Assembly (NCBI RefSeq): GCF_000224145.3
Contig: NW_004190356.2
Coordinates: 124,001 to 188,000, forward strand
Length of the DNA stretch: 64,000 bases
From: Ciona intestinalis
Taxonomy: Eukaryota; Chordata; Ascidiacea; Phlebobranchia; Cionidae
Direction: 5' to 3'
Below are positions 32,459 through 48,000 of this stretch, piece after piece; position 1 is the first letter of the stretch, and each line of letters begins with the position of its first letter. Under the pieces are notes generated by a model. That model was not told the origin of the DNA, ran no database searches, and was given only the letters and a program-made list of their open reading frames with translations. The position numbers and the translations under genes are program-made.

Positions 32459-32755
32459 ATTGTCCATAGCTTAGTGGTTAGGCACTCGCATTGGACCAAA
32501 GGTTGCTAGTTTGAGACTCGACACTGATACCGAATATGTGTGCAAAACAACATTAATCCAACTACTAGATCACTAATAGGTTGTCCAAATTTTCAGCCAT
32601 ACAAAACAAAATAAATTAAAAATTATCACATGTTATTACTTCACCAGCAAAGTCAAAAATGTGGTTACTTGTTAGCCGAAACAAGGTGTCTGAAACAAGA
32701 AGCCTGTACAGACTTCGTTGCGTGGATGCAATAAATCTTATTCGTTGATAGGTGT
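32459..32755 (+). repeat. tRNA-derived SINE, second type
   Basis: The head reads like a pol III tRNA promoter: box A TAGCTTAGTGG at about 32468-32478 and box B GTTTGAGACTC 30 bp on. The body contains GGTTGTCCAAATTTTCAGCC and ends AATAAATCTTATTCG. The tail phrase AACAAGGTGTCTGAAACAAG also appears at 41.8 kb. Confidence 0.7.
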
Positions 32756-32759
32756 GCCA

Positions 32760-35700
32760 CAAAGCTGTTATGGCGTATTTCGATTTTTATCCGTTAGGTT
32801 GCGTTGCAGAGCTGGCGAAGCCAAAACGACTGTTTTTAAAATTAACTGCTAGTCTGCTTACGGTTGGACGGTAAGAATGTTATTGATAAACTAAGAATAG
32901 AATCTTTAACGATCAAAATTTTAAGCACCTTAAAGCTTTAAAAGAAGCTCTTAAAAGCAAAATAAAGTGCTAAATAATTAACTGTTTGATTTAGGGTTTA
33001 ATTTTAAATTTAAAAGAAACAGAACTATTTTGATAGTAATAAAACTTTTAATATTTTCGCAGTTTTGATTGAAAATTGTTCATGCGACGACTGTTCTGCA
33101 CACGCTCAGGACCAAAATGTCGAATCACGTCTGTGTGACGTAACACTGAGACACAGACACCAAGACTCGGTCTTGGGCGCGGTTTTCTATCGATCGACCT
33201 GTACTTTGTAATGGGAAGTACCGGCAAAACCGGGATGCATTCTCAAATCGATTGACCATGAATAATTTATGCTAGGCCAAATGCAGCGAGCGCGTGACTC
33301 AGGTATGGATGAGAATTATGCATTAGGGAATATAAGACGACGCCGTAAAGTTGTACAAGTACCAAGCGACTGTATACAAACAGCTACATGTGTCTAACAC
33401 CAAAATTATGACATCATCACATTTATTAGGCAAGTGATTTTTTAATACTATAAAAGGGTTGGATACGATGGAATATGTTTTTATTTTTCTTTCTTGTCCC
33501 ATCTGGTAGCAAACAAAGAACATTCAAAGAATTATAGAACCGTATCCTCACGACTTCCAGCATAGAACGTTGTTATTTGTTTAAAACACGATCAGGATAT
33601 TTGGATATTATATGCTAAAGGTGTCGCGGCCTCCCCCACTCTACTGTAACAATTATAGGCCGCGACTTTAAAGGAGAATTGTTAACTGTGCAAAAAAGGT
33701 TCAGGAAATATGGGATTTAAGTGCAAACAGTGTTATCTCACCCCACACTACTATATTAACTGTGCATTATTCCAATAGCAACGTACTTCCAATACCATAC
33801 TACTTTTTCTAGTTTTATTAAAGCGTGATTGCGTTTTATTGTACTTACTATTGCCAGCAGTTCAGTTTTCCCGTCACTTTTTATCGGTTTTACAAATCAC
33901 TGACTGACTGCACCAATAGCGTTTAAATCTCAATAATTTTGGACAATGGTTTTAATTAGCGATGCAGCTATGTAGTTCATGGTAGAAAACGAACATCAGT
34001 AACCGTAAATGAGAGTTTTCCAACTAATTAATCCGTTAATCTAGAATTAAATTTAATTGCGTAATTCCATTGTTAAAAAGAACTATAGCAGCTGTTGTGC
34101 GATTAAGACAATACATTGTCGTTCGGTTGGTAGTCTCACCCACGAAGACAAAATTCGAAGGAATGAAGGTACTTCTTTTCATCACCAAGCAACGGAATGT
34201 TATTCCTGACTTGATCGGGCACGTCGCTAGCGTCGCGTCTTGTACAAATATCAATTTCCAAGCCGAGATTGGAATTCGATAACAAAGCGCTTCTATCGCT
34301 TTCACGGAATTGTATTAAGTTACCATAAGTTCTGACATTTTGGTTCAGGCTTTATAGTAAAAATGATTACCTTTTCACGCAGTGTATGCTGCAACAAAGG
34401 TCAGGAAACAGCAGATGCGTTTTATCTTCCTCAATCCACTTTATTTTCACATTTGTTTAAGGTTTCATGTGTACGTTGTATTTGTTCAGATAAACAACAG
34501 CAAAAATGAAAGCATCCATACACTAAGTCAAGTAATACGTATAATCAAACTATCGAAGTTTTACGGTTTTGACGTACAAAATTGACCTTAAATCAAAACA
34601 AAGCGCGGGGTTGGAGTTTTATATTGTGTTGTATAAGGAAAATAACAGCCGAATTCTCGGTGTTTAGATTAACCTACATTATTTGTGATGATACAAAGGA
34701 AGAGTTCTCGTTGAAGCTCAAACCCCACCGTTTCAGCCTCTAAATTATTGATAAGTTCGCGCTACGTGATTGGATGCCGTCCAATATATCGAACCCTCAA
34801 ATAAATTACTCACAGTCTCCCTTATGACGTCATACAGACACCCTGCACCTGTCCTCCCAACGGGAATTCATTATTCTGTGATGCTGTCTTGCCGCAACGA
34901 ACACCAACTGTTGCATAACAATGCACTGGATTCTAAAATAGGGCTATTCTTTTTTAACAGCGTGCAGTTTATACACTAACATATGGCCCGCTCACTGCAA
35001 GAAAACAAATAAATTTGTCTAGCCTTGGTTAAATTAAGAACATTTGGAGTTTTTACCGTATGGAAATCGACAAACTGCATTATTATTAATGGCACTTTCG
35101 TAACAATTTAATAGCACGCTAAAATTATTGATTGTTAAGTTATAAAAACATCAATACCGGCACACTCGGCGTATCCACGCAGGAGTTCATTTGTCGATAA
35201 ATTGAAATCAAGCACACTTGATAGGCTAGAATGGTGAAGATTAAAATGCTAGTTACTCCCAAGTGTACTGTTTCGTCTGGGATTGTTGTAGCTTTTTATA
35301 CTTAGTGGGCTCACTAAAGAGATTGTTTGTATTTAGAAGGACAATTAATGAACATTGAAACCTCTCAAGAAAATGTGCTTGTTAATCAATTGTACAATTT
35401 GAATATGGCCACAAGCTAGCCTTAGATAGTAAAGTTCCCACATATAAGTATTTAAGTTTAAGAACAAATCTATAAAAAACACACCAACAATCAATATACT
35501 GCAACACAGTAACTTGAGCGTGGGCATGGGGGGTTCATAATAGCTACACAAAGTTAAATAACTCACGAAAATTAAAAAGCCAAAAGCATAACACAAATAC
35601 AGTCAAATAAATCAAAGTCCAACATAAGCTAACGTTAAACGTAATGAATAATCCAATTTGTCATTATTTGCATTGCGGTACACAGGATTTCATTGCAACA

Positions 35701-35990
35701 CACGGGGATGACGACCGACTATGATATTCAGTGTTATGTGTTACTGTACGGATTCGAAATAAATATTTTTTGGTGTCTTTTTCGTTGACACATTTGTTTG
35801 CGATCTTACGCCCTACAGATATTTAGGTTACACTGATTACGGCATGCTTCGGGAATTACAACATAACATTGTCTAATCGTGCGGAAAACTCGCGCGCACG
35901 GGCAACAGACTCGCGCTTTGACGCGATCAGGAATCAAATAATAGCGTTGTTTGAAATGTAAGGCGTCCCTATAGTAACTATTGTGGGACA
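32760..35990. other. Intergenic region upstream of beta-tubulin
   Basis: About 3.2 kb without a supported gene. It contains one MITE (33448-33648), a diverged MITE-like remnant at about 33690-33760 and otherwise unassigned sequence. The GC-richer patch at about 33080-33220 (with TGTGACGTAA) could be regulatory, but nothing proves it. Short open frames at 34.0-34.6 and 35.3-35.6 kb have no family features. Confidence 0.5.
33448..33648 (-). mobile_element. MITE copy
   Basis: Eroded left end (AAAAGGGTTGGATACGATGG) and right end GCCTCCCCCACTCTACTG. The core is intact. Confidence 0.75.
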
Positions 35991-36087
35991 TATACTGGTC
36001 ACCTTACCTGGTGTATTCTACAATTGAAGGGTTTGACGGCGAGTTGAGGCTCGCTTGCTATAATGAGTCAACAGACACCATTGTCTT

Positions 36088-36100
36088 GTTGCTAGGCAGC
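36088..36100 (+). promoter_or_regulatory. RFX X-box-like site
   Basis: GTTGCTAGGCAGC is one base from the palindromic GTTGCTAGGCAAC form bound by RFX factors. It lies about 270 bp upstream of the first tubulin ATG, which suits a cilium-related gene. Functional use is inference. Confidence 0.5.
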
Positions 36101-36223
36101 CGCGGCTGTTGATTTTCGAAGCCCGTGGAAACGTACCACTCCGCCGAGAGAAACGAGACCCTCTCGTTCTTTGTTTAATTGATTATTCGCCGCGTTCGCG
36201 CGACAAAAAAGTTTCCTACATTA

Positions 36224-36231
36224 TGACGTCA
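36224..36231. promoter_or_regulatory. CRE/ATF site
   Basis: Perfect TGACGTCA, about 125 bp upstream of the first ATG and followed by a TTAAATAT box at 36256-36263 that could act as a TATA element. Confidence 0.5.
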
Positions 36232-36354
36232 TGAATATCGAGCGCCGAGGCGCGCTTAAATATCGCGACGTGTGGTGCTGTCGTCATTCTGCGATTGAGT
36301 CGAGTACAGAGAATATTTTTATATATTTTTAACAATCTTTAGTTTCTATTCATC

Positions 36355-39159
<2,805 letters not shown>

Positions 39160-39400
39160 ATCCCATACGACCTGTGCCACACCATCGCACCCCCGACTCT
39201 ATCAAAGGATCTTTAATAACATTCCTTATTTCTTACCATTTCGCTATACACCGGTTAAGGCTTAATTTCGTTCTCTATATTCTTTCTCACCTTTGACGTT
39301 GTTTTTCTACAATGAAATTGGATTGTTCTTCGGTTACTTTCAAACCTACACTACGTTTCGAGCCTTCTCCGACTAATATAATTCCTTTCGCGGGAAAGTA

Positions 39401-39406
39401 AATAAA
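39401..39406 (+). terminator. Polyadenylation signal of beta-tubulin
   Basis: AATAAA about 240 bp after the stop codon, following a T- and C-rich 3' UTR. Confidence 0.55.
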
Positions 39407-40176
39407 CCAAGGAATATGCACACAGGAAATACTTTGTTATGTTTGAGAATTAAGCTGTAAAAATGACAGTCTGTATAGCGCAGATTAAGTATATTGTAGA
39501 GGCAGCAAAAAAATAAATGCGATACAACGAAAACGGCAATCCAAACTACTCGTGTAATATTGCAAAATATTTTTTATAAATGGCATTTCACATTTAATCC
39601 CAAAAAGCTGATTCCAATACCGTTTTTCTTGGGACGAATGAGTCCTAAGTTAATGGAATAAAACAACCAGTTTGTAAGCTGTCATAACGCTGTATTTAGT
39701 ACAGTTCCCATCGTCGGCCACAAATTGGAACGGAAACCCATATTGAATAGTTGCTATACAAACGGCAACAATAGCTTAAAATCTCAGGAAACCCAAACGC
39801 TGATTTGTGCAAGGACTATCAGTAGTTGAAGGTCGAGGTTTTGTAGACTGTAACCTATAAATATTATATATAGAAAATGCTAAAATTGTTAAGTTTCTTA
39901 AATCTAATGCAAACAAGAATGTTATTAGGATTTTTCAAGAACGCAAATATAGTTGTATGACGACGGTAGGCGTAAGTATATACGCACATGTTATTACTTA
40001 TAGATAAATAGCTCAAATTGTGATAATAAACACCACGATATTTAAGGTATTGATTATGCTCTTGTATCTTTATTTTAAAATGTACATTTGTTATTCCCTA
40101 TTTTATTTTATTTCCGTGTATGTTTTAGAGCTTAGTTTAATATTAATATCTATACTTGATAAAACGACCCCCCAAA

Positions 40177-43100
40177 ATGCGAGAAATAGTTCACTTACAA
40201 TTTGGTCAGTGTGGCAGCAAGATTGGAACTGAGGTTTGAACAAATTACTACATGAACGTGTGTTGTGCACTGTTAGTATATAGTACGGTGTGGGAAGATG
40301 GAACTTCTTTCCCTTCTTTTATTTCGTCCCATTTGCTGGTAGTAAACAAAAAACATTCAAAGAATTGTAAAACCGTATCCATACGACTCTCCAGCGCATA
40401 GACCGTTGTTAATTGTTTAAAACAAGGGTATTTGGATATAAGGTGCCAAAGGTGTCCCATCTTACCCCATAGACGTTACTATATTATACATTTCTAATGA
40501 AACAAATAAAAACACAAAAGCTTCTCGAAATGGATACCTAAATGACCAAATTTTATGTCTGTCACGCCTATTAGGGAATATCCAAAATATTGTCTCGCGG
40601 AAATTTTAAGCATGCTAAAACATTTAGTTTTTGGCACTAATGGTTTATTATGTTCGTCTCAGAATTGTTATCTCGAACCTGAACATTTTAAGTTTCTCAG
40701 AGATATTTTTGTCGGTGGTGGAATTTCGTAAACATTAAACCTGTATGCAAAAACGCGCTCGTTGAAAGTTATACATAGACCGGATGTGGGGGAAGATGGT
40801 ACACTTTTCACTCTGTTTTCTTGTTTGATTAACAAAAAATATTCAAAAAAGTTGTGAAACCGTACCCTTCCGACTTCCATAGACCGTTATTAACTGTTTA
40901 AAACAGGAACAGAATAGTTGGACATTATGTGCTAAAGGTGTCCCGTCTTGTCGGACCATATTATACTAATCAGTTATATACCTGTGGACTTATACGGTAA
41001 CGTGTATTGACTACATTACAGTTCTGGGAAGGAATATGTAAAGAACATGGCATCGGTACAACGGGTCACTACGAAGGAGACAACGACCATCAACTTGAAC
41101 GTATTAATACGTACTTTGACAATGTGCAGGGGTCAAAATATGTCCCACGTGCCGTACTCGTTGATATGGATGCTGATGAAATGAACTTCTTAAAGTCAAA
41201 TCCAATTGGCCAAGTTATGAGAGCAGAAAATCTAGTTTTCTGTGAGTCGACTATTGCATTAAATCAGGATTGAAATCATATTTAAAAATAAAGCAACTTG
41301 ACATAACAAGAATATATAGTAGGGTGGGGAAAGAAAGAACTCGGCGTAAGACGTTTTTTTCCTTTTTTTAAATCTCTTCTTGCCTGTACCTATTTAATGA
41401 TAGAGTGTCACCCAAATATCGTCATATATTTCCATTTAGGAAATTTTGGGCAATCTGTGCTTATGTAACCCCTATTTCCCCACTCTACTATACGTTTTGC
41501 AAACAGGTGGTCAAAAAACTGGTAACAATTGGGCAAAAGGTTTCTATACCGACGGCGCAGTAACTATGGAGGCAGTTTTAAAAGCTGTTCGTAAAGAGGT
41601 CGAAAGTTGTGATTTTGCTCAAGGTTTTCAGATTATGCATTCGCTAGGTGGCGGTACAGGGTCGGGCATGGGATGTCTTATGTTGCAGAAATTAAAGGAC
41701 GAATACCCAGGAAAGTAAGATTTACCCATATTTTAACGACACTACGATAGCCAACTGTTATAGATAGTATGCTTTCTCGACAAACAAAATAAAACTTGAA
41801 ACACAAGGTGTCTGAAACAGAACGTGTTAAAACGATTGTCATTGTCTGACCACGCGAGGGTAAAGCAATTTACATTCATTCATAAATATATTTGTAAGAA
41901 ACAATATTTATCAACTGAAATTTTAACATTACCAATCGAACAATACTAATTCTTCCTGCTAAATAACAACAACATCCAACATTTAGTAACTGAACTCGAG
42001 AGAGTAAAGTCTCTTTAGTAACTGAACTCGAGAGTGTGTTTGTAAAAACGACTAAATGAGTACAATTAGCATTATATGGTCGGTATATATAAGTAATGCG
42101 TCCCCTTGCTTATTAACACTGTACTATTTATTTTCTACAGAATTTTCACTACATACACTGTTTTTCCTTCACAAACGTCTTCTTATTCTGTCAACGAGCC
42201 TTACAACGTTCTTCTTTCTATGCCGCACTTGATTGAAAACAGTACCGAGACATTCTGTATTGATAACGAAGCCCTTTTCAATACCTGCATGCGTTTAACT
42301 GGAAACTCAACCATTCCTGCCATGAACAAATTAGTAGGACCCGTCATCTGCGGAATTACGGCCCCATTTAGATTCCCAGGTGCTACTAAGTTATAACTAC
42401 ATGCTTTATAAAGTAGGTTACTTATCTTCACTAATAGGCGGCCATATTAAAACTGTTAAAATATACTCAAACTCTATCTTACGTTCATTTTGAATACGTT
42501 CGCGCCACTTCCAACGATTTCATTGAACACTTTATTGTTTTTATATTGTTGCATCATTCTACCTTTATTTAAACTTTTAACTAGGTCGTTTGAACGCCAA
42601 CCTTCGAAAGTTAGCAGTCAACCTGGTTCCCCTACCCCGCCTGCATTTCCTTACACCAGGATATGCTCCGTTTTTCGAAGGTGAAACACATTCCAACCTC
42701 ACAGTAGCACAGCTAACACAACAAGTTCTTGACGATAAAAATATGTTGGTATTATGTGCACCAAGTACTGGAAAATATTTAGGTCTCTCCGCTGTATATC
42801 GAGGCAAGCTATCGCAGAAAGAAGTTAACGAACAGATGTACAACATGCAAATTACTAACAGTACACAGTTTCTAAAATGGATTCCTGACAATTTAAAGTC
42901 GTCTGTCAATACATTCCCGCCAAAATGGTGTTAACGCCTCCGCAACAATCATAGCGAACACTACATCCGTCAAGGTAACTTACTTTAGTTGCATATATAC
43001 GCATGTCTTCATATGGACCTATAGGCCTGCTAATATTTAATTAGCAAAAAGTCACAATACCTCCGAGGTGTTGGTTATAGACTTTGGACAATGTTTTTTT

Positions 43101-43283
43101 TTTTATTTAGGGTGCCTTTTTTGGTTACAGGAGCTGTTCATTCGAATATATCAACAAGTTAAGAAAATGATCAAGTACGGTACTTTTCTTCACTTCTACA
43201 CACAGGAGGGAATGGACAAAAAAGAATTTGAAGATGCCCTAAATAGCGTGTCAGATTTAATCAATGAATACCAACAATGTTAG
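40177..43283 (+). CDS. Diverged beta-tubulin paralog lacking the acidic tail
   Basis: Exons 40177-40233, 41022-41241, 41507-41714, 42141-42379, 42585-42974 and 43131-43283 have the same boundaries as the upstream gene. The start is [19 protein letters not shown], the GTP loop GGGTGSGMG is kept, and [12 protein letters not shown] and [19 protein letters not shown]-like text ([10 protein letters not shown]) are recognisable. Many normally invariant residues differ. The last exon ends NEYQQC with no acidic tail. In exon 5 an AAAA run at 42922-42925 has one base too many relative to the paralog, so the frame as written stops at 42932-42934; beyond it the correct frame continues ([10 protein letters not shown]). 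It may be a sequencing slip, a polymorphism or a recent pseudogene. The open frame everywhere else, over six exons, argues for recent function, perhaps a germline- or tissue-specific tubulin. Confidence 0.8.
40277..40484 (-). mobile_element. MITE copy in intron 1 of the diverged tubulin
   Basis: TAGTACGGTGTGGGAAGATG at the left and GTGTCCCATCTTACCCCAT at the right. Confidence 0.8.
40772..40966 (-). mobile_element. Second MITE copy in intron 1 of the diverged tubulin
   Basis: GGATGTGGGGGAAGATGGTA at the left and GTGTCCCGTCTTGTCGGACC at the right. Same orientation as the first. Confidence 0.72.
41312..41492. mobile_element. MITE-related element with a different core, intron 2
   Basis: The terminal repeats are TATAGTAGGGTGGGGAAAGA and TTTCCCCACTCTACTATA. 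The interior (CTCGGCGTAAGACG ... CCCAAATATCGTCATATA) is unlike the common family, suggesting a sister subfamily. Confidence 0.68.
41765..41880 (+). repeat. SINE 3' tail fragment in intron 3 of the diverged tubulin
   Basis: Contains AACACAAGGTGTCTGAAACA, a CACGCGAGGGTAAAGCAA segment and a short ATTC tail. Confidence 0.6.
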
Positions 43284-43569
43284 AACACCACAGTTAAGCC
43301 TATGTATAATACATGACGTTTAACAGCGCTACCGTATAGCGCCCAATATATATATATAGCAACACAAATTAATGAGCTTCATAACTTTTGTACATCCAAG
43401 TCGTCTAATGCCATTCGTTATCTATGCTTCTAGTTATACCGTTGCTCATTTACATTTAAATCAAATCCACATAATAACAAGACGGTAGCGCAATATTTTA
43501 CCTGTTACAATCAAGAAATACACGTGTATGACGCCTCCTAATTAACTGCGTGTTATATATACCAGCACT

Positions 43570-43730
43570 TTGGCAAAATGGTTATAGCGTGTGTCTGTAA
43601 CCCAGAGAGTTCAATGCTTGTCGCAGCTACCTTTGTTGGTGTATGTGTCCTTGGGCAAGACCCTTTACGGCAATTACTCTAACCAAGTGATAACCAACAA
43701 TGGGGTATATGAATATATACTGCCTTCAAA
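43570..43730 (+). repeat. SINE head fragment
   Basis: CAAAATGGTTATAGCGTGTG and CTGTAACCCAGAGAGTTCAA form the tRNA-like head, followed by GTATGTGTCCTTGGGCAAGA. Confidence 0.68.
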
Positions 43731-43880
43731 AATTCGATCCGCATATTTACTAGTCATGAAAAGACTTTAGAGAGATTTACAATAAAAACAAAGTCGACTA
43801 CCCACTAGAAATTATTGTTCATAACGGCCTTTAATTTTATCTGCGTTTAATACAACATAGTACTGTGGTGTGTAATAACT

Positions 43881-43930
43881 NNNNNNNNNNNNNNNNNNNN
43901 NNNNNNNNNNNNNNNNNNNNNNNNNNNNNN
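43881..43930. other. Assembly gap (50 N)
   Basis: Run of N in the intergenic region. Confidence 0.99.
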
Positions 43931-45051
43931 ACTAATAGGTATGGTTAAATGCTGATACAAATGAGATGTTGCATTGTAAAACATATAACAAATTTTACAT
44001 ATTTGACCAAATATAAAATAAATCTGTAACTAATCAATGTGTTGCTTAATTTAGAATCAAAAGTTAAATTAAACATATTTTTAGGACAAAAATATAAATA
44101 GCTTTCCTGCCTTAGCTTTGAGGCAATCATTGCAGAAATGTAATACCAATTATTAATAACAAAAACACAAATTGTAGAAAACATTTCATTTCTGCTGAGT
44201 AAACAATGTTCATTACACACATGGTGTGTTCACATTTTAGAAGTACAGTAGGCCTATATAAAAATGGAGTTGAAATTGAAACAGTGAAAAAAGGGTAGCA
44301 ATTACATTTTGAGAAAAATGGTGTTGTAAAAAAATGGTTTAAACTTTAATGTCATGACAATAACAATTAAAGAATCTTACAAAACAGATGGAAAGGAGAG
44401 ACACATTGACAAAGATAAGGGAGACACACATATAGTACTTGAAGAGAGATCAGAATAGTACGAATTTAAAATTATGTTAAAGAACATAAAAATCTAGAAG
44501 CCATTTCATCCGTCAGGGCGCAGCTTAAGTGATATATTAGTAAATAACGGGTAATGTCGTATAGTAGGTTTCTTGTAGTGCAGACTGTTTAAACCATCAA
44601 TGAAATTCCTTTCAACTGAATGTTTCAGCCGACTAAATCTAGAAAGTCCAATTGTTTTATTGCTGGATTGCATTTTTTACCATATTAATATCTTTTAAAA
44701 CTCAACAAAGGTGATTTTTTGGCTGTGAACCTTCAAATTGGTCTAAAAATACACTTTTACTGTATTATACTCAAATTTTTGTTTCCTTCTAAGATTTTTG
44801 AATAAAGTTTAGCACCCAGAGTAGGGACTTTTAAAAAACTGGACTGTTATAATTTTATAGTCGATGCGCTTGACCAACAGGTACTAAATATGACTATATA
44901 CACAGAGTGACTTTTAATTTGACTTTACAAAACTACTGTAAAACTAAAATTTTCCGATAAAATTGTAAAAAAATGTATGTCTGAGCATATATTCCTAAAT
45001 CTGAAGGAAGTAACAAGATTTAATGTTTACAAGACCGATATTGTGCATGGG

Positions 45052-48000
45052 TTAATCTTTGTGCAATGTAAATGCAGCCCCAACAAAAAAAACAGATATA
45101 AATTTCATGTATATTTTGATACATAAGGTATTCTCTTCTTCGAACTGCAGTTTATGGAACGTATTAAACTGGGCAATGGTGCATAACCTAATTTTAAAGT
45201 GTTTTTGAGCAGCTGTGGTATATAGCAGACCATCATACTTTTTTTTGGATAACAAAAATTATATACAAAAAAATACTACGAAAATCGACATGGTACACTC
45301 TTACCTTCCTAAGTATTGTCTCTCTTGTGTATGGTGGTTGACTATGGATTGGTATTTTCCATAATTATTTGGTGGACGAGATACGTTGTAACCATAATGT
45401 CTGATTCTGGTGAAAAAACTGCTTTACAAACTTTCTTGTAACTTTTATACGGTACGAAAAGGGGGAACTTAAAAGACAGCTAAGAGAAAGTGCTAAAATA
45501 TGTAAGATAACATGTACGAAACCTTTATAGCGTTCAGGCTTATTGTATGTATGTAACTTACTTTATTCTCGCGTGGCCAGAAAACGACAGTCGTTATAAC
45601 ACGGGTGTTAATACACCTCGTGCCAGCTTGCGAGTTACCATGTATGTTACTTTGTGGGTGATTATTTTTTGGGGGTTTTATCATTTTTGTATGTGTGGCT
45701 CAATAATTTGGACAACCCATTAGTGACCACTGGGTTAGAGGCAGGCGCGCTAACCACTATGCCACGGCGCCGGTTATTGCTTAGTGTATCCAAAAGTCCT
45801 TGGAAAAAGCCATAAAACATTACAATAATGTTTCGGATGTTTACTTTTTTAAAACTTTGCATATTTTGTGTATTTCTTTACCTCTGACACAGAATTAACT
45901 TAATATAAACTTTCAATGGGTTAACAAAACAAATTGTCTGTAAAAGTGAACTGTGGGTTTAAATAGACTGGTAAACGCCAATTAAACATACACAAAATCC
46001 TGCAGTTAAGTTACAAACCTTGTATAGAAATCATCATCTTCTCCACCCCACCCCCAGAACTGGTTTGAGAATCCGTTAACATTTTTAAATTGCTGCGTTG
46101 TTACACCATTAACGCCACCGAAGAAATCCTCGTATTCCAATCTATGACAGATTAATAATGTCTGTTTGTTAACATATAAACAACTATTCAATGTCCGAAT
46201 TAAAAATTTATGATTTTTCTTTCTAACATAAATTGCAAAACTAATTAAACCCCAATGTACAAGGTTTGAGCTACTTGTAATTGTGGAACAAAATTTGTAG
46301 TTTTGAAAATGCTTACTTTTAGAATTAGGACTTTTTATATGAAATGTCTCACTCTAAATACAGTTTCAATTTTGCTAAAGCAGATTTAATAAAATCACCA
46401 TTAATTACGTTAAAAAAATAGTCATGAAAATTTCAAATATTTTAAATTTGACTGTTAAGAATTGCTTCAAATGGTTTATAAATTAAAAGTTAATTGTATG
46501 TATATTTATATTAAAGTAGTTAAGACCGATTTGTTTAGTTATTTGCTACCGTATAAAATCTTGCAATATCTCATATCTAGCATGCTTATGCAGGCTGAAT
46601 ATCGCAAATTTAAAAAAACTAAATTGAATAAAAATAATTGCTGAAATAATGCTATGTTAGACACAGGTTTCATGCACAAAAATAAACTAACCTAAAAATG
46701 TTATGTGTGTAACTAATAAGTTAAACATTTCTAATAGTTGGTTGTGATTAGTTATAATACTAAGAAAACTAAATAAGCTTTGACAGTCTCTGTGTTCGGA
46801 AAAATCACCATTTCACTTATAGTTAGCATAAAAATGCTTAGTTGGTTTCACTTTAAAAAAGGAAAGGATTTTCCATCAATAAAACTGCATCATAGCTTTC
46901 AAAAGTTTATAGTAAACTCGGTTTGAATGTATTTTTTATAACTATGGTTTATATTCGTCCTAAAAATAAGATTTTAACTTCATTCTGACAAAGAAAGGAT
47001 TTTAATTGAGCTCTATATTGCTCTGGGGCTTTCCCTTCAATGTTACTACATAAAAATTAAAATTCTTAAAAGATCGGTACCCATGTACCATTATTGGCCT
47101 TGTCTTAAAAAAGATTTGAACCATTAATTAGAATGTTATAAAGCATTAGTTGCAGAGAGATTACGAAAAGGTAACATAACTGTGTAGGTTAGGTTATTTT
47201 CAAAACACAACTTGTATAATTGCTATACTGTTTTGAAAAATGTACCCATGAAAATGTAGGATTTGACAAAAAAAAAAACTTAAAAAGGAACATATAAAGA
47301 TTGAAATCTTTAAACAAAACATGCTGTAATTTAGTGTGAAGATCTTCCATGCAATTAGTGCTCAATAATTGGTTATTTGAACTTAATAAAGCAAAATCGG
47401 AGGCATGACAGGAAATCTTGAATTGTGGCAACAAGACTGGTAAGAAAACATGCATGAGAAATTTTCAAATTTCATTCTCGTATATACTTGCTATCTAGCT
47501 CTTGTGGATTGTGACATCATCATCATCGTCAAGGTAACCAAGGAATGGATAAATAAATGATGTATGACGGGGTGGCGGAAATATGTATAGCTGCTAATAT
47601 GAAATGAGCATTGTATGGTCGGTGTGATAAGAATATGATGGTTAGGAAAAACTAATCCAAACAAAGTAAATTTTTCAATATTATGTGGTGTTAAATTTAG
47701 AACGCTTAAGCCTAGCCTGCAGAAAATTAACTTTATGGATTTAAAGATGTGTTCGTACCAGCCGCATTGCTAGGCAAAAAAAACGGGCCTAGACAGTACG
47801 CAATTGCTTTAACACTGTACGCGAAAACAAATATATATAAAACAAAAAAGTCAACAAATAAACTACAATTAGAGACTTTTTGTTTAAGTATTTTCTGTTT
47901 CTTATGGATTTCCCTTTTAAATACTTACAATGGGAACAAACTACAGGTAGCCAATATTTGTGTATTTTTAATAAAAATTAAAAAAAATGTAACTTTTTTA

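Larger units (their letters stand above)
43284..45050. other. Intergenic region, diverged tubulin to B4GALT
   Basis: Contains a SINE head (43570-43730) and a 50-N gap (43881-43930). The rest is AT-rich sequence without supported exons. The right part is probably 3' UTR of the minus-strand galactosyltransferase. Confidence 0.5.
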
